Made by a program: the position numbers and the translations under genes
Shown: piece after piece, positions 1 to 11,678 of the stretch
Position numbering within the stretch: position 1 is the stretch's first letter
Layout of the letters: every line of letters starts with the position of its first letter
The notes under the pieces: model-generated
Seen by the model: the letters and a program-made list of their open reading frames with translations, nothing else
Told to the model about the DNA's origin: nothing
The model's database searches: none
NCBI RefSeq assembly: GCF_041734735.1
Contig: NC_134880.1
Span: forward strand, 22,672,246 to 22,736,245
Source: Babylonia areolata
Lineage: Eukaryota; Mollusca; Gastropoda; Neogastropoda; Buccinidae
Reading direction: 5' to 3'
Length of the DNA: 64,000 nt

Positions 1-301
1 CGCTTTGATGTTTCACTGTCATTGACTGCACAAATACATCTGTGACAAATACATTTTCAAGAGATGTAAGATCAAACAAACAAACAAAATGAATTTTGAT
101 TAACATTCTGAACATATGCACAATTAGCGCATTTACAGAAAAATAGACTAACATGAAACAGCTGATGACATCTGTCAGCTCGACCATCCATAATGAACTG
201 TATTACATACACATAACCATATCGTTCATGCTTATGTATCAAATCAGTATCAACAAAAGACATATCCTACAATAGTTTGGTTTTTTTCTGAGAGTGACTA
301 A

Positions 302-332
302 TGTGTGTGTGTGCGTGTGTGTGCGTGCGTGC

Positions 333-380
<48 letters not shown>
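302..380. repeat. (TG)n microsatellite
   Basis: Nearly pure TG dinucleotides with a few CG interruptions, about 80 bp. Confidence 0.95.
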
Positions 381-382
<2 letters not shown>

Positions 383-530
383 ACATTTGCTTCATCTTTC
401 TACTTTTAATCTATATATGTTATGTACAATGTTTCTTCGAGGAAATGCTTAGCAGGAACTGTTTTATCATGTGATGCTGTAGTTAGTTTGCATTATTTGA
501 TTGTTGATCTGTGTTCTTGTGTGTATGTGT

Positions 531-642
531 GTGTGTCATTGCGTGAGTGCGTGAGTAGTGTGTCTGGGTATGCGTGCGTTTGTCGGTGCATGCGTGCTTG
601 AGTGCGTACGAGCGCGCGCGCGCGCGTGTGTGTGTATATGTA

Positions 643-709
<67 letters not shown>

Positions 710-712
710 CAC

Positions 713-757
<45 letters not shown>

Positions 758-800
758 CACGGTGTGTGTGTGCGTGTGTGTGTGTTTGTGCGCGCGAGCG
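531..800. repeat. Compound (TG)n/(CG)n microsatellite
   Basis: About 270 bp of alternating TG with a short CG run near 612-625. Two identical CCACGG interruptions (about 708 and 756) show internal duplication of the tract. Confidence 0.95.
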
Positions 801-1159
801 TGCGTTGTGTGTTTTGTATGTATGTATGTATGTATCTATGTATGCGCATACGTGCTTGTGTGTGTCTTTCAGTTTCAGTTGTCTACATTTTTGTTGTTAT
901 CATTATTTCGTTAAGTTATCTTTTTATACCTGATACATTTCTTGATTTAATCAACGACATGACCTCTTTTAATTGTTCTCTCTTACCCGCCTAGGTGTTT
1001 CAAATTATATGCATATGTTTGTGTGGGGATGCCGTTTGAGTCATTGTTTTTAGAGCTATTGTAAAGCCGATAGAGCTTCAGTCAAGAATATGCGCCATAG
1101 CAAGATGTCTTAATAGATAAATGAATAAATAACAGTCAACATGTAATTTTGTACTTTTT

Positions 1160-1301
1160 TTATGTTTGGGCATCTGAACTACTGTTTATCTTTTTCCTTC
1201 GAAAATCCCATGCTTCAGAAATATATTTAGCCAATGGTTTTATGATATCTACAGCACTTCGACCTTCGTAGTTCCGACCACTGACTGACCTCTTTCTCAA
1301 A

Positions 1302-1335
<34 letters not shown>

Positions 1336-1960
1336 GAATGAAGTCATAAGATGTACACTCAAAGACAAACTGGTTTTCATCGTCAATAGCTGAGTTACAT
1401 ATTGGACGGGGAGTCTGTGTTGATGTGCCAGTTTCAAACCATATTATATTATTGGCATTAAAGCCAAGTGTTCTCAGTCTAAATCTGCCGCCACTTGTTT
1501 GATATTATCATAACGAATTTTTGTGCTTGGAAAATACTTTTGAATGAAAAAGAACCAGCTATATTTTTGTTTGCATACCATTTGTGAATGCCTGTTTGTA
1601 TGAAGCAATCAGATATCTTTTAAATTCAGAGGCTCATTTTCATGTCAGTCCTATGCCTTTGCACAACCATACAATTCCAAATCCGTTTTCTGTTAATGCC
1701 TTCTTCACAAAATATGCCCAGTTTTGCTTCCCTACTTCCTCTTGTACCAACGTCATCTCATTCGCATGTCTACAGAGCTTTGACATTGGTAAACGAGTTA
1801 CCCTGATCCAATATCCAATACATTTTACGAATGTTCTTTTATGTAGTGGATATCTGCCAGTCTCTCCACACAAAATGTTGTTAGATGAATGAAGAGAAAT
1901 GCCAAGTAAACGCTTGACAGCAAATGTGTGTACTTTTTCCATACCATTATTGTTGAAAAG
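1160..1960 (-). mobile_element. LINE 3' fragment (non-LTR retrotransposon C-terminus)
   Basis: On the minus strand 1960-1640 encodes a run beginning EKVHTFAVKRLLGIS, followed by RYPLHKRTFVKC and NWAYFVKKAL. These match the region downstream of reverse transcriptase in a LINE family with a second copy at 16070-17275 (+), where the equivalent reads KRVHSFAVYTLSR. Homology continues toward 1380, where both copies share a TGGCTTTAATGCCA stretch, but with stops. The RT core is absent, so this is a 5'-truncated, decayed copy. A poly(T) run at about 1306-1333 lies inside it. The clade is not resolved by eye. Confidence 0.7.
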
Positions 1961-2027
1961 AGAGAGAGAGGGGTCGGGGGAGGATGACAGACAGTGAGTG
2001 AGAGAGAACCGGGGACGACAAAGGGCT

Positions 2028-2261
2028 ACTCCGCGAAGCACAACACCGCGCGTGTGACGCACACCACAGCCGTTCCGCGAAGTAAAGCGACAATAATAGA
2101 CATGGCTCCGCGAAGCTTCACACTGTGGGCAGTGCCTTTCGTCTGCTATATAGGAACGAGTGCAGAGCTGGTGTTGTCACATTGCACTACTAGCAGACAG
2201 CGAAACAGTACCAGCAGTACGATACGTCTGACTTTTATCGAGTAATCCCACACTCCATACT
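2028..2261 (+). promoter_or_regulatory. Probable promoter and 5'-UTR exon of the vWA gene
   Basis: A CpG-rich patch carries three copies of CCGCGAAG (2031, 2075, 2108), then a TATATAG box at 2147-2153. About 110 bp downstream is a good donor (TTT/GTAAGT at about 2262). A matching acceptor (TTTCAG) lies at 2750-2755, 15 bp before the vWA start codon. I infer a short noncoding first exon, roughly 2180-2261. This is inference; no transcript was seen. Confidence 0.45.
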
Positions 2262-2770
2262 TTGTAAGTGGTCTCGACAAAATTTGCATCTGTGAAATAG
2301 TGTTTTAAATTGCTATGGGTTGATAATGAAATATAAATGACTGCCAGTGGTCACAATTCTTCCTGTGTGAATGAATTAACTGGGAAAATGTCTCTTCACT
2401 CTTTAGACTTCTCAAAATACCTTCAAGTATTAAATCACTTCTGAGGACAAGCTTGATTAACTCTCTGTCTCTTTTTCTCTATCTCTCTGTCTTCCTCTCT
2501 GCCATCTATCTCTTTAGTTCCTCCACTCTCTCGGACACACAGAGAAAAACACACTGACATGCCGAGTACGGTTTCTAAGAATGACACATAATGTCTGTCA
2601 TCTATTACTAGTATCAGCTACTCATGATCAACACATACAATGACAACTTATTACTCCTGACACTTTAAACTCTCTTTTCCTCAGTTGTTCCTTTACTTAT
2701 TTCTTTCCGTTTCAAAACAAGCTGTTGACGTTGGTGAACCTGACGACCATTTCAGGAAGGACAACCCAAG

Positions 2771-5055
2771 ATGGCCGGTGCACTGCCCAACGGCCCCCTG
2801 CAGGTGGCCTTCTCCTTCGACACGACGGGCTCCATGAGCGGCGCACTGACGGAGGTTCGGGGACGGCTGTCGGACATGCTGCAACGACTGCAGACCGACA
2901 TCCCCGCCGTCACCACCGCCGTCATCGCCCACGGGGACTATCAGGACGTGTACGTCACCAAGCACATCGACTTCACTGACAACCTCCCTCAGCTGGTGGA
3001 CTTCGTCAACAACGTGGGTACCACGGGGGGTGGGGACGAACCCGAGGCCTATGAGGTCATGCTGAGGTTGGTGAGGAGGGACCTCAAGTGGAGCCCAGGT
3101 TCCCAGAGGGTTCTGGTGGTGATTGGGGATGCCTTCCCTCACCCGCCCAATTTCCACCTGAACAAGGAGAGGATTGACTGGAAGAAGGAGACCCAGATGC
3201 TGCAGGAAATGGTGAGTTATGGCCCTTCTCCTGACCTGGTTTTAGTGGACAGGGAATGTGTGTGGAAAGGGTTGAAATTTGAACTAATGATGAATAGTTT
3301 TCTTTGATATTGTATGCAGAAGATATGTTTTATTTCCTTTCCCACCAGTTCCAGTTCCAAATACAATTGAAATGATACATGTTTTAAATGAAGACGAACT
3401 TCGTGTCATAGTGACAAGATGTTAAATAAAGCAAATCAGTTGCAGTGTTCATTCAAACTGACTGAGGATTCAGTTTAATAATCACATCAATTTGTGTGCA
3501 TGAAAGAGAGAGGGGGTGTGGGGGGAGGGGGGGCTTGAATACTAGTAAGTATATATCTCTTTTCACACATGATATTATTTGCTGTACACAGGGCCTAATA
3601 AATGAGTACTGTGGTTCAGCGTTGTTGTACTGTGAAATTCACACAGTTATATTGTTTGTATTTTCAGGGAGTCAGAATATATGGAGTCCAGGTGAACTCA
3701 AGCAACCAGGCAACCGAGTTCTTCAAAACGATGACGACAATGACTGACGGTCAGCATCTGAAACTCTCCCAGTTCGGAACGTTATGTGACGTCATCATGG
3801 CCATTTGCTACCGTGAAAAAGGAGCGGAGTTCTTCAGCGTAAGTGTTTCAGTTGTAGTGGTCTGTGTCCATGATAACAATGCCATAATTGTAAGGATCCC
3901 TTCTTTTAGTGTATTAGTATAATTCTAATGTGTGTTCTTTTTCTCAGGCACAATGGCATGAACATATACTTTGAATCATTTTAAAAGTAGGTTCTTTCAA
4001 ATATATTACTTCTCTCATGGTGACAAACTATCCACTATTATCGACTATGAGTCGGTGGTTTACGCGTTGCAGGTAGTCTGCAAAGAGAAGTCGCAATCTT
4101 GGAACTGAAACTAAAATAATAAAATCGGCTGATCTGAATGCGGAAAGAATAGGGAAGACATTAAAATATATATAACTCACATTAACCAAAGCACTGTGTG
4201 TGGATGCAGAATTACGAGGCAGAAGTGCGGGCACGTGAAGGGCGGCAAGCTCTGCACAAGGACCTGGAAGGTGTGTTTGGTGTCCTCAGACGTGCTGACT
4301 CTTCAGCCTCTACTGCTGCAGCTCCTTCAGCTGCCAAGGCATCCAAGAGCCCAGCAGCAACCACAGCTGTGTCCGCTGTCACCAAGATCTCCAAAGGAGG
4401 AAAGAAGCCCTCCACCAAGAAGTCAGTGACCCTGTCAACTGCCAAGAAACTGGTTGCACGTGCAGCAAAGACGGCAGACAGCAAGCCCAGGAGCAAGAGA
4501 TTCACCAAAAGAATCCTTGTCGCCCGCAGGCTGAACCGTGAGAAGGTTCCAGACACCAACTTCCGCCTGAAGCAACTGAAATGGTCTCCATGGCAACTGG
4601 CGGTGGTGTCTGCAGAGGAGGACACGAAGAGCGGTCAGTGGCGGCGCTTCATGGGAGGTGTGGCCAAAGTGAGGGGAGGAGGGGTGCTGGGAGGGGGGAG
4701 CTCAGCACGTGCACAGAGAAGCGTCATGTGTGAAGCTGCCGTGCAGACCCGCCCCGGGGCACGCCGTCACGTGGTGTGGTGTCGCGTGCTTCCTGCCTCT
4801 TCAGCCAATCGCCTGTCTCTTTCCAGACTCTTCATGGCGCCCAGTGCACGCGCGCAGATGGACCGTGTCATTCGCAGTGGATGTCGGGTGTGGGTCAGAT
4901 GGGCCAGGATCGGTCAGCATGAAGAGGTCAAACAGCAGGTCAAGGACATTTATGACTATGCTTGGTGTGCCAGAAAGGGTTGCCAGAGAGACGTTTGGGT
5001 TCCCAACGGTGTTCCGTCACACAGGGTTCAGATCTGTGGCAGTCTTGTGGCATAA
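2771..5055 (+). CDS. von Willebrand factor A-domain protein (3 coding exons)
   Basis: Coding exons: 2771-3211, 3668-3838 and 4210-5055, both introns phase 0 with GT-AG ends; 485 aa. Residues 10-190 form a vWA domain. FSFDTTGSMSG (D17, T19, S21) is the MIDAS metal site, and a TTGGGDEPEA block supplies a further typical acidic loop. The ATG is in good context (AAGATGG) just after an acceptor, with an in-frame stop upstream. After the domain comes an Ala/Ser/Lys-rich linker (about residues 235-300), then a basic region and a block containing KQLKWSPWQLAVV. The domain suggests metal-dependent protein binding; no signal peptide or membrane segment is visible, so it is probably intracellular. Partner and pathway are unknown. 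The last exon stays open to 5055, but AAA/GTGAGG at 4669 and TTCCAG at 4821-4826 could define another intron that would change the C-terminus. Confidence 0.8.
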
Positions 5056-5330
5056 GTGACCAATGAAATCCCAAAATGACTTTTACTGCAGCATATCGGA
5101 CATGCGGGTGCTCATGTGTGAAAAATCACAGAAGTTGTACAGTTAGCAGGATATCATGATGATGTAAAACAAGACAAGATCCACGGAAATACTTTCAAGG
5201 TGTCTGAAAATACGGACATTTTGAGTGTAAAATGGCTGTTTATGTGATATTGAAGAAAACTTTGATGAAAACAGTTTACTATCACATGGTTCCATATTCT
5301 GTCTGGCCCAGTGAGACATTCATTCTGATG

Positions 5331-5386
<56 letters not shown>

Positions 5387-5900
5387 GTGGTGATGGTGTT
5401 CAATTTTCATTTGATAGATAATGTACCCTTTGAAATGCATAATTATCATGTACGGACCCAGTGCATGTCATGTTTGTCATTCATTCAGATCACTTGACTT
5501 TGCACTCAGTTTTATTCTGTGATTTATCATAATTATGATGATGTACGTTTGCAAGGATTTATCTCTTTTTTAAAGATATAAATACACGGTGAGTTCTTCA
5601 CTGAATATGCACAGAATCATAAAATCTTGCCTCTCGGAACCAGTTAATCCTTTCTCAAAGAATAAGGTAGAGCAGGTCATTTTGTGGCAGGGCATACTCT
5701 CTTTCAAATGACATGCCGGGACCAGTTTCTGATGCAACAGTGTTGTAACAAAGTTTCTTTCTTTTCTTTTCTTTTTTTTCTTTCCTGCTGCTGTTGTTTG
5801 TTTTCTATTGTCCGTTAAACGAGCTTTGTTCTTCACATAATGTAATAATAATTACTGAGGAACATTATCGGCTGTACAGTTTTTTTGCAATGCATGCAAT
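5056..5900 (+). other. 3' UTR and downstream flank of the vWA gene
   Basis: No reading frame of interest. AT-rich sequence with a (GA)n tract at 5334-5382. It is probably largely 3' UTR, because the first canonical AATAAA is at 5898. Confidence 0.5.
5334..5382. repeat. (GA)n microsatellite
   Basis: Uninterrupted AG dinucleotides, about 48 bp. Confidence 0.95.
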
Positions 5901-5903
5901 AAA
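5898..5903 (+). terminator. Candidate polyadenylation signal of the vWA gene
   Basis: AATAAA, the first canonical hexamer after the stop at 5055. A TG-rich tract that could act as a downstream element starts about 50 bp later. Confidence 0.4.
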
Positions 5904-5941
5904 GAAACAAAACATAGATTTTGACCATTTTATTTCTGTCA

Positions 5942-6251
5942 TATGTGTCTGAGTGTGTGTGTGTGTGTATCAGTGTGTGTGTGTGTGTGTGTGCCGGTGT
6001 GTGTGTGTGCGCGCGCGCGCGATGTTTGTGCGTGTCGTGTAGCCTACTTGCTTGTGAGACTGAGAGGAAAAAGAGAAAGAGAAAGAGACAGAGAGACAGA
6101 CACTGACTTCAGAGACAGAGAGAGAGATCTGAGGTAACTTGATTATCGGGCCTACTTGTCAGTTCTACAGATCCAGCCCGGCGTCAGTAATGTGTCATAC
6201 TGTGTGTCAGTGTATCACACCGGCGCATTGTATGTGTGTGAATCACACGCG

Positions 6252-6286
<35 letters not shown>

Positions 6287-6307
6287 ACCGCTCTCTCTCT
6301 CTCTAGC

Positions 6308-6358
<51 letters not shown>
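5942..6358. repeat. Cluster of (TG)n, (GA)n and (CT)n(CA)n tracts
   Basis: TG tract 5942-6020, GA-rich 6060-6130, then CT repeats 6257-6340 interrupted by a repeated CTCTAGCCG/CTCTAACCG unit, ending in a CA tract. It lies between the vWA and AGA genes; no coding signal. Confidence 0.9.
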
Positions 6359-6718
6359 GGCACAATCCTTGACGCCAGCTCGAGTCGTTTAAGACTGAAG
6401 TATACCCGTTCTTAGTTTTTCACTACCAATTCATTTTGAAATTTTACACATCTGGAAGCCGAGTGCAAAGACTCAGTCGTCAGTGCGAAACTAGTTATCC
6501 GAGTTCACATATTAACTTCAATTCATCCACATCATCTGACTAAAACTGCAATGATATATACTGGGTGTCAACTGTTAACAATTCATTGCTATAATAGCCT
6601 ACTTCCATGTGCTGTTACAATCAGTGATGCCCTTTTTTTTTTTTACTGCTGATATATTATTATTGCTCAACTGCTGCAACTGAAGAAAATGAAATACAAT
6701 AACTTGAATTCAAGATAT

Positions 6719-6719
<1 letters not shown>

Positions 6720-6757
<38 letters not shown>

Positions 6758-6758
6758 G
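6720..6758. repeat. (AAT)n microsatellite
   Basis: About 13 uninterrupted TAA/AAT trinucleotides. Confidence 0.95.
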
Positions 6759-6995
6759 AAGATAATGAATGAATGAATTACTTAGTTGTTGTGGGTTTTT
6801 TTTTTGTTTTTTTTTGTTTTGTTTTGTGTGTGTGTGGTTGTTTTTTTTGACTCGGTGTGATGGTGCAAGGAATGGAGCACAAGTTCCTACGGGCAAAGAT
6901 TTACCTGCGTGCAAATCTACCTGAAGGGGCATTAATGCTGGTGCTTTGACATTCCCAAGGGAAACAATCCCTAACCCTACTTGTGTTTTCAAACA

Positions 6996-8326
6996 ATGGC
7001 TGACAAAACTCAGGCAGTGGTTGTTGGAACGTGGGCTTTCGCTGCACAGCCAGTGGCAGTGGCTGCCAAACTCGCGGCAGAGGGGGAGTCGTGTGTAGAG
7101 TGCTTAGAAAAAGCTTTGAATGGCGAGTCCAAACTTTTGCAGTCAAACTATCAGCACGTGTTCGATAAAGACAGCTCTCGATTGCTCTTGACTGCTTTTG
7201 TAGACAACATTCGATTGAGCATAGTGTAGACGCAGACACCTTTTTTTTTTCGTTGAGGTGTTCACTCTTCTTGAAATAGAATTTCCAAACGAGATAGGGC
7301 ATGCTTCATCATTTCCAGTTTATTCCATCCCACCACCACTCCATAGTCTATTTGTTTCTTTCACAGTTTCATCCTTTCATTCTCTTCTGTGCTCAACGTG
7401 CAACAGCTAAACAAAGGAAGCACCCCTTTCACATAATGGGCATGACAAAATCAACGTTAGTTGACTTGAAGTGATCAGCAGTGTCACAGTCTCTTAAACA
7501 ATAGTATTACACAACAAGTAACATATTTTCCTGAAACGATAATTTGCATTTCTTCTTCTTTCCGTTATACAACCAACATCGACTTGCCGATAACTCTGAC
7601 ATGGTTGATGTATGCTGGGTTTTTCATGTATCCATAACCCACTGAACACTGACGCGGATTACAGGATCTTCAGCATGCATATTTGATCTTCTGCGTCCAT
7701 ATACACACAAAGGAGGTTCAGGCACTAGCATGTCTGCACACATGTTGACCTGGGAGATAGGAAAAAATCTCTACCCTTTACCGACCTGGCACTGTTACCG
7801 AGATTCGAACCCAGGACGTTCAGATTGAAAGTCCAACACTTTGATCACATGGCTATTGATTGGATACATATGATAAATGAATGAGAAAAACACATACACA
7901 CACACAGGACCAGAACACATACACATACAGTGACGCACCCATACACAAAACTGGACAGTGGCATAGATGAAATAAATTACATGGCACTGATAGTAAAGCC
8001 TAAATATGTTTCATTCCATGCACTGTTAACTACCTTGTAAGCATCCACCCCATCATTACACATATTTCACACCAAAGTTCGGGATGGGCATTATCTGGGA
8101 ACTTCACCCTTTATGGGAGTTGGATCCTTTACTTAGTTTCACCAAAACAAATTCTGGCTGTATGTTACCTATCATATGCATGATAAGTCTGTTGTAATGC
8201 TGGCAATATTTATAAGGTATTGTTCAAATGTGTAATGGATGAGATCGTTTGTTCTGAAGTCCATCTCTCTCATCCTCCTTCATTTATTCACCTTTCTTTT
8301 CTTTCCGTCTGTCCCCCCCCCCCCCC

Positions 8327-8358
<32 letters not shown>

Positions 8359-10908
8359 TTACTGCACATTTCTTTGTGTTTGAGAAAGGGAAAGACAAAC
8401 AGACAGACGGGAAGTGAGAACAAAGTAATACTGAAACATAATACTGAAACAAAATACTATGTCATGTAGTAATGTCATGCTTTCACTTGTTTTGCAGTGA
8501 CACATCAACATCTCATCCAGATGTTCTATTCTTTATCTCCAGATAAAGCAGCATGATCACAACAACTGAAATAGCAAACTGAATTAATCATTACTTTTTA
8601 ACATTCTTCTTTCTTTGTTTTTTCAAAGTGGGGGGTGGGTGTTTGCAAAGTATTTTACTCATACTATGCACAGTTTTAAGCCCATTGGGGTGGGGGATGT
8701 GTACTGGATACTTGGTGTTTATAAGGTAGTTTACCATATAATGACTAGTTAATTATCTTCTTGTCACAGTGGCAGAAGAAGATGAACAGTATGGGCCATA
8801 TCAGGTTGGTCGAGGGGGGCCACCCAACGAGAAGGGAGAGGTGGAACTGGATGCTGCCTTGATGTCTGGACATGGCTTGAGTTTTGGTGCTGTCACTGCA
8901 TTGCAAGGGTAATTGAAAGATTAAAAGAGACTGGTCTGTAAGTTGAAGTTTGATTAGAGTTCTACATTACCCTATGTAAGGGCGCCCCTAAAACATGGTT
9001 TGAGTGTGTGTGCATCCTGTCAAGGCCAATTAGTTTGTGCTTAGCTTTTCTGGTCACCAGTCAAAGTTGTTGTTTTTTTTTATATTATTCCTGGACACAC
9101 ATTTCATCATGAATATTCATGATAACGTACAAAGTATACCACTGTACATTATTTGTGTAATTGGATTTGTCCTATCATTTGTCCGAACGCAGTGACGCCT
9201 CCTTGAGCTACTGAAACTGAAACTATCATCTGTGTTGTTTCCTGGATGCCATGGATGTTTAAAAACAAGATTTCATAGTTAACTCTTCAGTTGCACTGTA
9301 TAATATAGATACAAAATTATGCTTATTACCCTATTTGCACTTTTAGAAGTGTATTAAATCACACAAGTATTAACGGTGGGAGATCTCAGCCTTTATTTAT
9401 GTGTTGAAACTGGTATTAATTGAGCTGAGGTCTTGCTGTGTGGTATGGACCACAAAATTTGTTGTGGTTTGTCATTGTTGTAATGGGAATAGTTTGAAAT
9501 ATACAGTTACTTTAAGTGTTCATATGACTGCATGATCATGGTGATGTATTTACCTGAGCCTAATCAATGATCATTCTGTTGTGTTGTGTCATTGTTGTAA
9601 TGGGAATAGTGTGATATATACAGTTGCTTTTAGTGTTAATATGTCTGCATGATCATGATGATGTATTTACCAGAGCCTAATTGATGATCATTCTGTAATC
9701 AGTCAGACAGGACTGCTGTCTGTTCTACTGTATTTCAAACTACTGTCACTGGTAAATTTAAAAAAGAACAGAGAATCCACCCTCATACACATGCTTACAC
9801 TGGATGTGTGTCTGTCTGTGATGATTCTGTGAAGCTTTGTGTTTGCATGAGCACGCAATGTACACATGTACATGTTGCATGTGAATGTATGCATATAATG
9901 TGTGTGTAGAAAGAACTTGAGAACAATACAACCCATTATTGGAAGATATATGAAGCTTCCGGATTTATGATATATGTGGAAGATTATCATGTCTAGTGCT
10001 CTCCTAAAATAAAGGTCTGAAACTTGTGATATAATAAATGGCCGCCAGGTCTTGATTTTTGTTATTTGTACAGCTTCTTGCTTCTTGTTGTTTGTTGACT
10101 ATTTTTCTTCCCCCAGTCATTCTTATGATCTTTTTCTTTTTTCTTTTTATTTTGTAGAAATTCAGGTTTTCTGTACTTTTTCCCCCTTCTCTTTGAAACA
10201 GTCATTGGGTTCCATTGATAATGCTATGTTTCCAGGATACCCAGAGCATCATCAGTGGCACGCTGTGTTATGGAAAGAAGTCAGCACAGCATGCTGACTG
10301 CACAAGGGGCACAGGACTTTGCTCTGCAGCATGGATTTCACCTGGATATGCCACCCGCACAGGTATTTCTGTTAAGAAAAGACAAGACGTTGAATCAATG
10401 AATGGGATGTGCATTTGTCATTGCCAGCATTTTTATACGTATACATGGCTTTCCTCTCCATAGGACCTACCTATCTTTCTGACCTCATCAGTGCTTACAC
10501 TCGCTCATCTCCACTCTTCCTATGTTACCTTCTGAAATTTCCTCATGTCAATACAAGAACCCAAGGTGAACATTTTTTCCTCTTTGCTACTCCTCATATC
10601 TGGAACAATCTTCCTCATCATATCTGTGTATCTGATTCCATCTCTGACTTACACTCTTCACAAAAAACTCATCTTTTTAAAACCTATCTATTAGCATTCT
10701 CTGTTGCCTTCTTCTCCACACACCACTCAATTCCTGCCAGCTTGTTTCGTATGAATGACGAATGAGAGATGGAGAGTTGTGGGGAGAGGGGGATGGAGAA
10801 AGAGTGGTCTTGAATGATCCATGTACTTTATAACTTTATTCTTTCATGTAAAGCGACCTGAGCTCTTGGAGAGAAAGGGTGCTATAATATTTACAAATGT
10901 ACATTCTT

Positions 10909-10939
<31 letters not shown>

Positions 10940-11568
10940 TTATTATTATTATATATGACACTCCTTTGTATGTCGTTTGAAGTGATGGAATTTTTAATGT
11001 AGTTCGGATTTGACACAGCTGCATTGTATGTATGTATATTGCAAACGCAACACACTTGAAGCACTGCATAAATGCCACGTAAGGGAGACTATTATGAAAA
11101 TGGGCATTAGAGTGACCAGCCATATCCAGGCATTGTATCCCGTAATCTTGCTTTGATTAATTACCATGTGCGGTAAAACAAATCTTGGACTGTAATGTAA
11201 AATCAGTCTTTTTGATATCAAATGCAATGAAATATTCAAGACATAGTATTCCTAAGCAGTTGCGTTAAGGTGGAAAAAACCATATATATCAACTTTTTTC
11301 AACTTTCTTTTATGGTATCCTTCATGACCTTTTTTTTTTAGCGCCCAGATTAGGTTTTCAGCTCTTACTCCAACTCAGTTCATTCATAAAAGGCTCAGGT
11401 TTGTCACAGAATAAAGGTTAAAACTGGGTCCCTTGTAGCTCAGTTTTGATTCACAATAGCCAATGAGAAAGCTGAAAAAGGCAAAAACATTAAGGCAACT
11501 GACCTTCGGAAGGTGAAGTACTGTGCCAGAGAGTATTGGGGTGGCATTTTGTCACCATAAGTGCTTTT

Positions 11569-11629
<61 letters not shown>

Positions 11630-11638
11630 TCAAATACA

Positions 11639-11678
<40 letters not shown>

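Larger units (their letters stand above)
1..1150. other. Gene-free left edge with microsatellites
   Basis: No conserved reading frame is visible. The stretch is AT-rich single-copy-looking DNA interrupted by TG tracts at 302-380 and 531-800. The long frames across these tracts translate only to Cys-Val or Thr-His dipeptides and are repeat artefacts. Confidence 0.7.
8909..10235 (+). other. AGA: AGA intron 2
   Basis: Intron of 1327 bp with GTAATT donor and TTTCCAG acceptor. It holds a SINE B fragment near 9165-9225 and a direct duplication at 9469-9700; nothing else recognised. Confidence 0.75.

Noticed and set aside
493-994. Several 70-130 codon open frames rich in Cys-Val or Thr-His
   Set aside because: They are translations of the (TG)n/(CA)n tract in different frames. 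The same applies to similar frames at 5921, 11440, 32794-33244, 36935-37727, 52475 and 55254.
2693-3157. 154-codon minus-strand frame over vWA exon 1
   Set aside because: Shadow of the vWA exon; its sequence has no domain and the plus strand has a clear MIDAS motif and splice sites.
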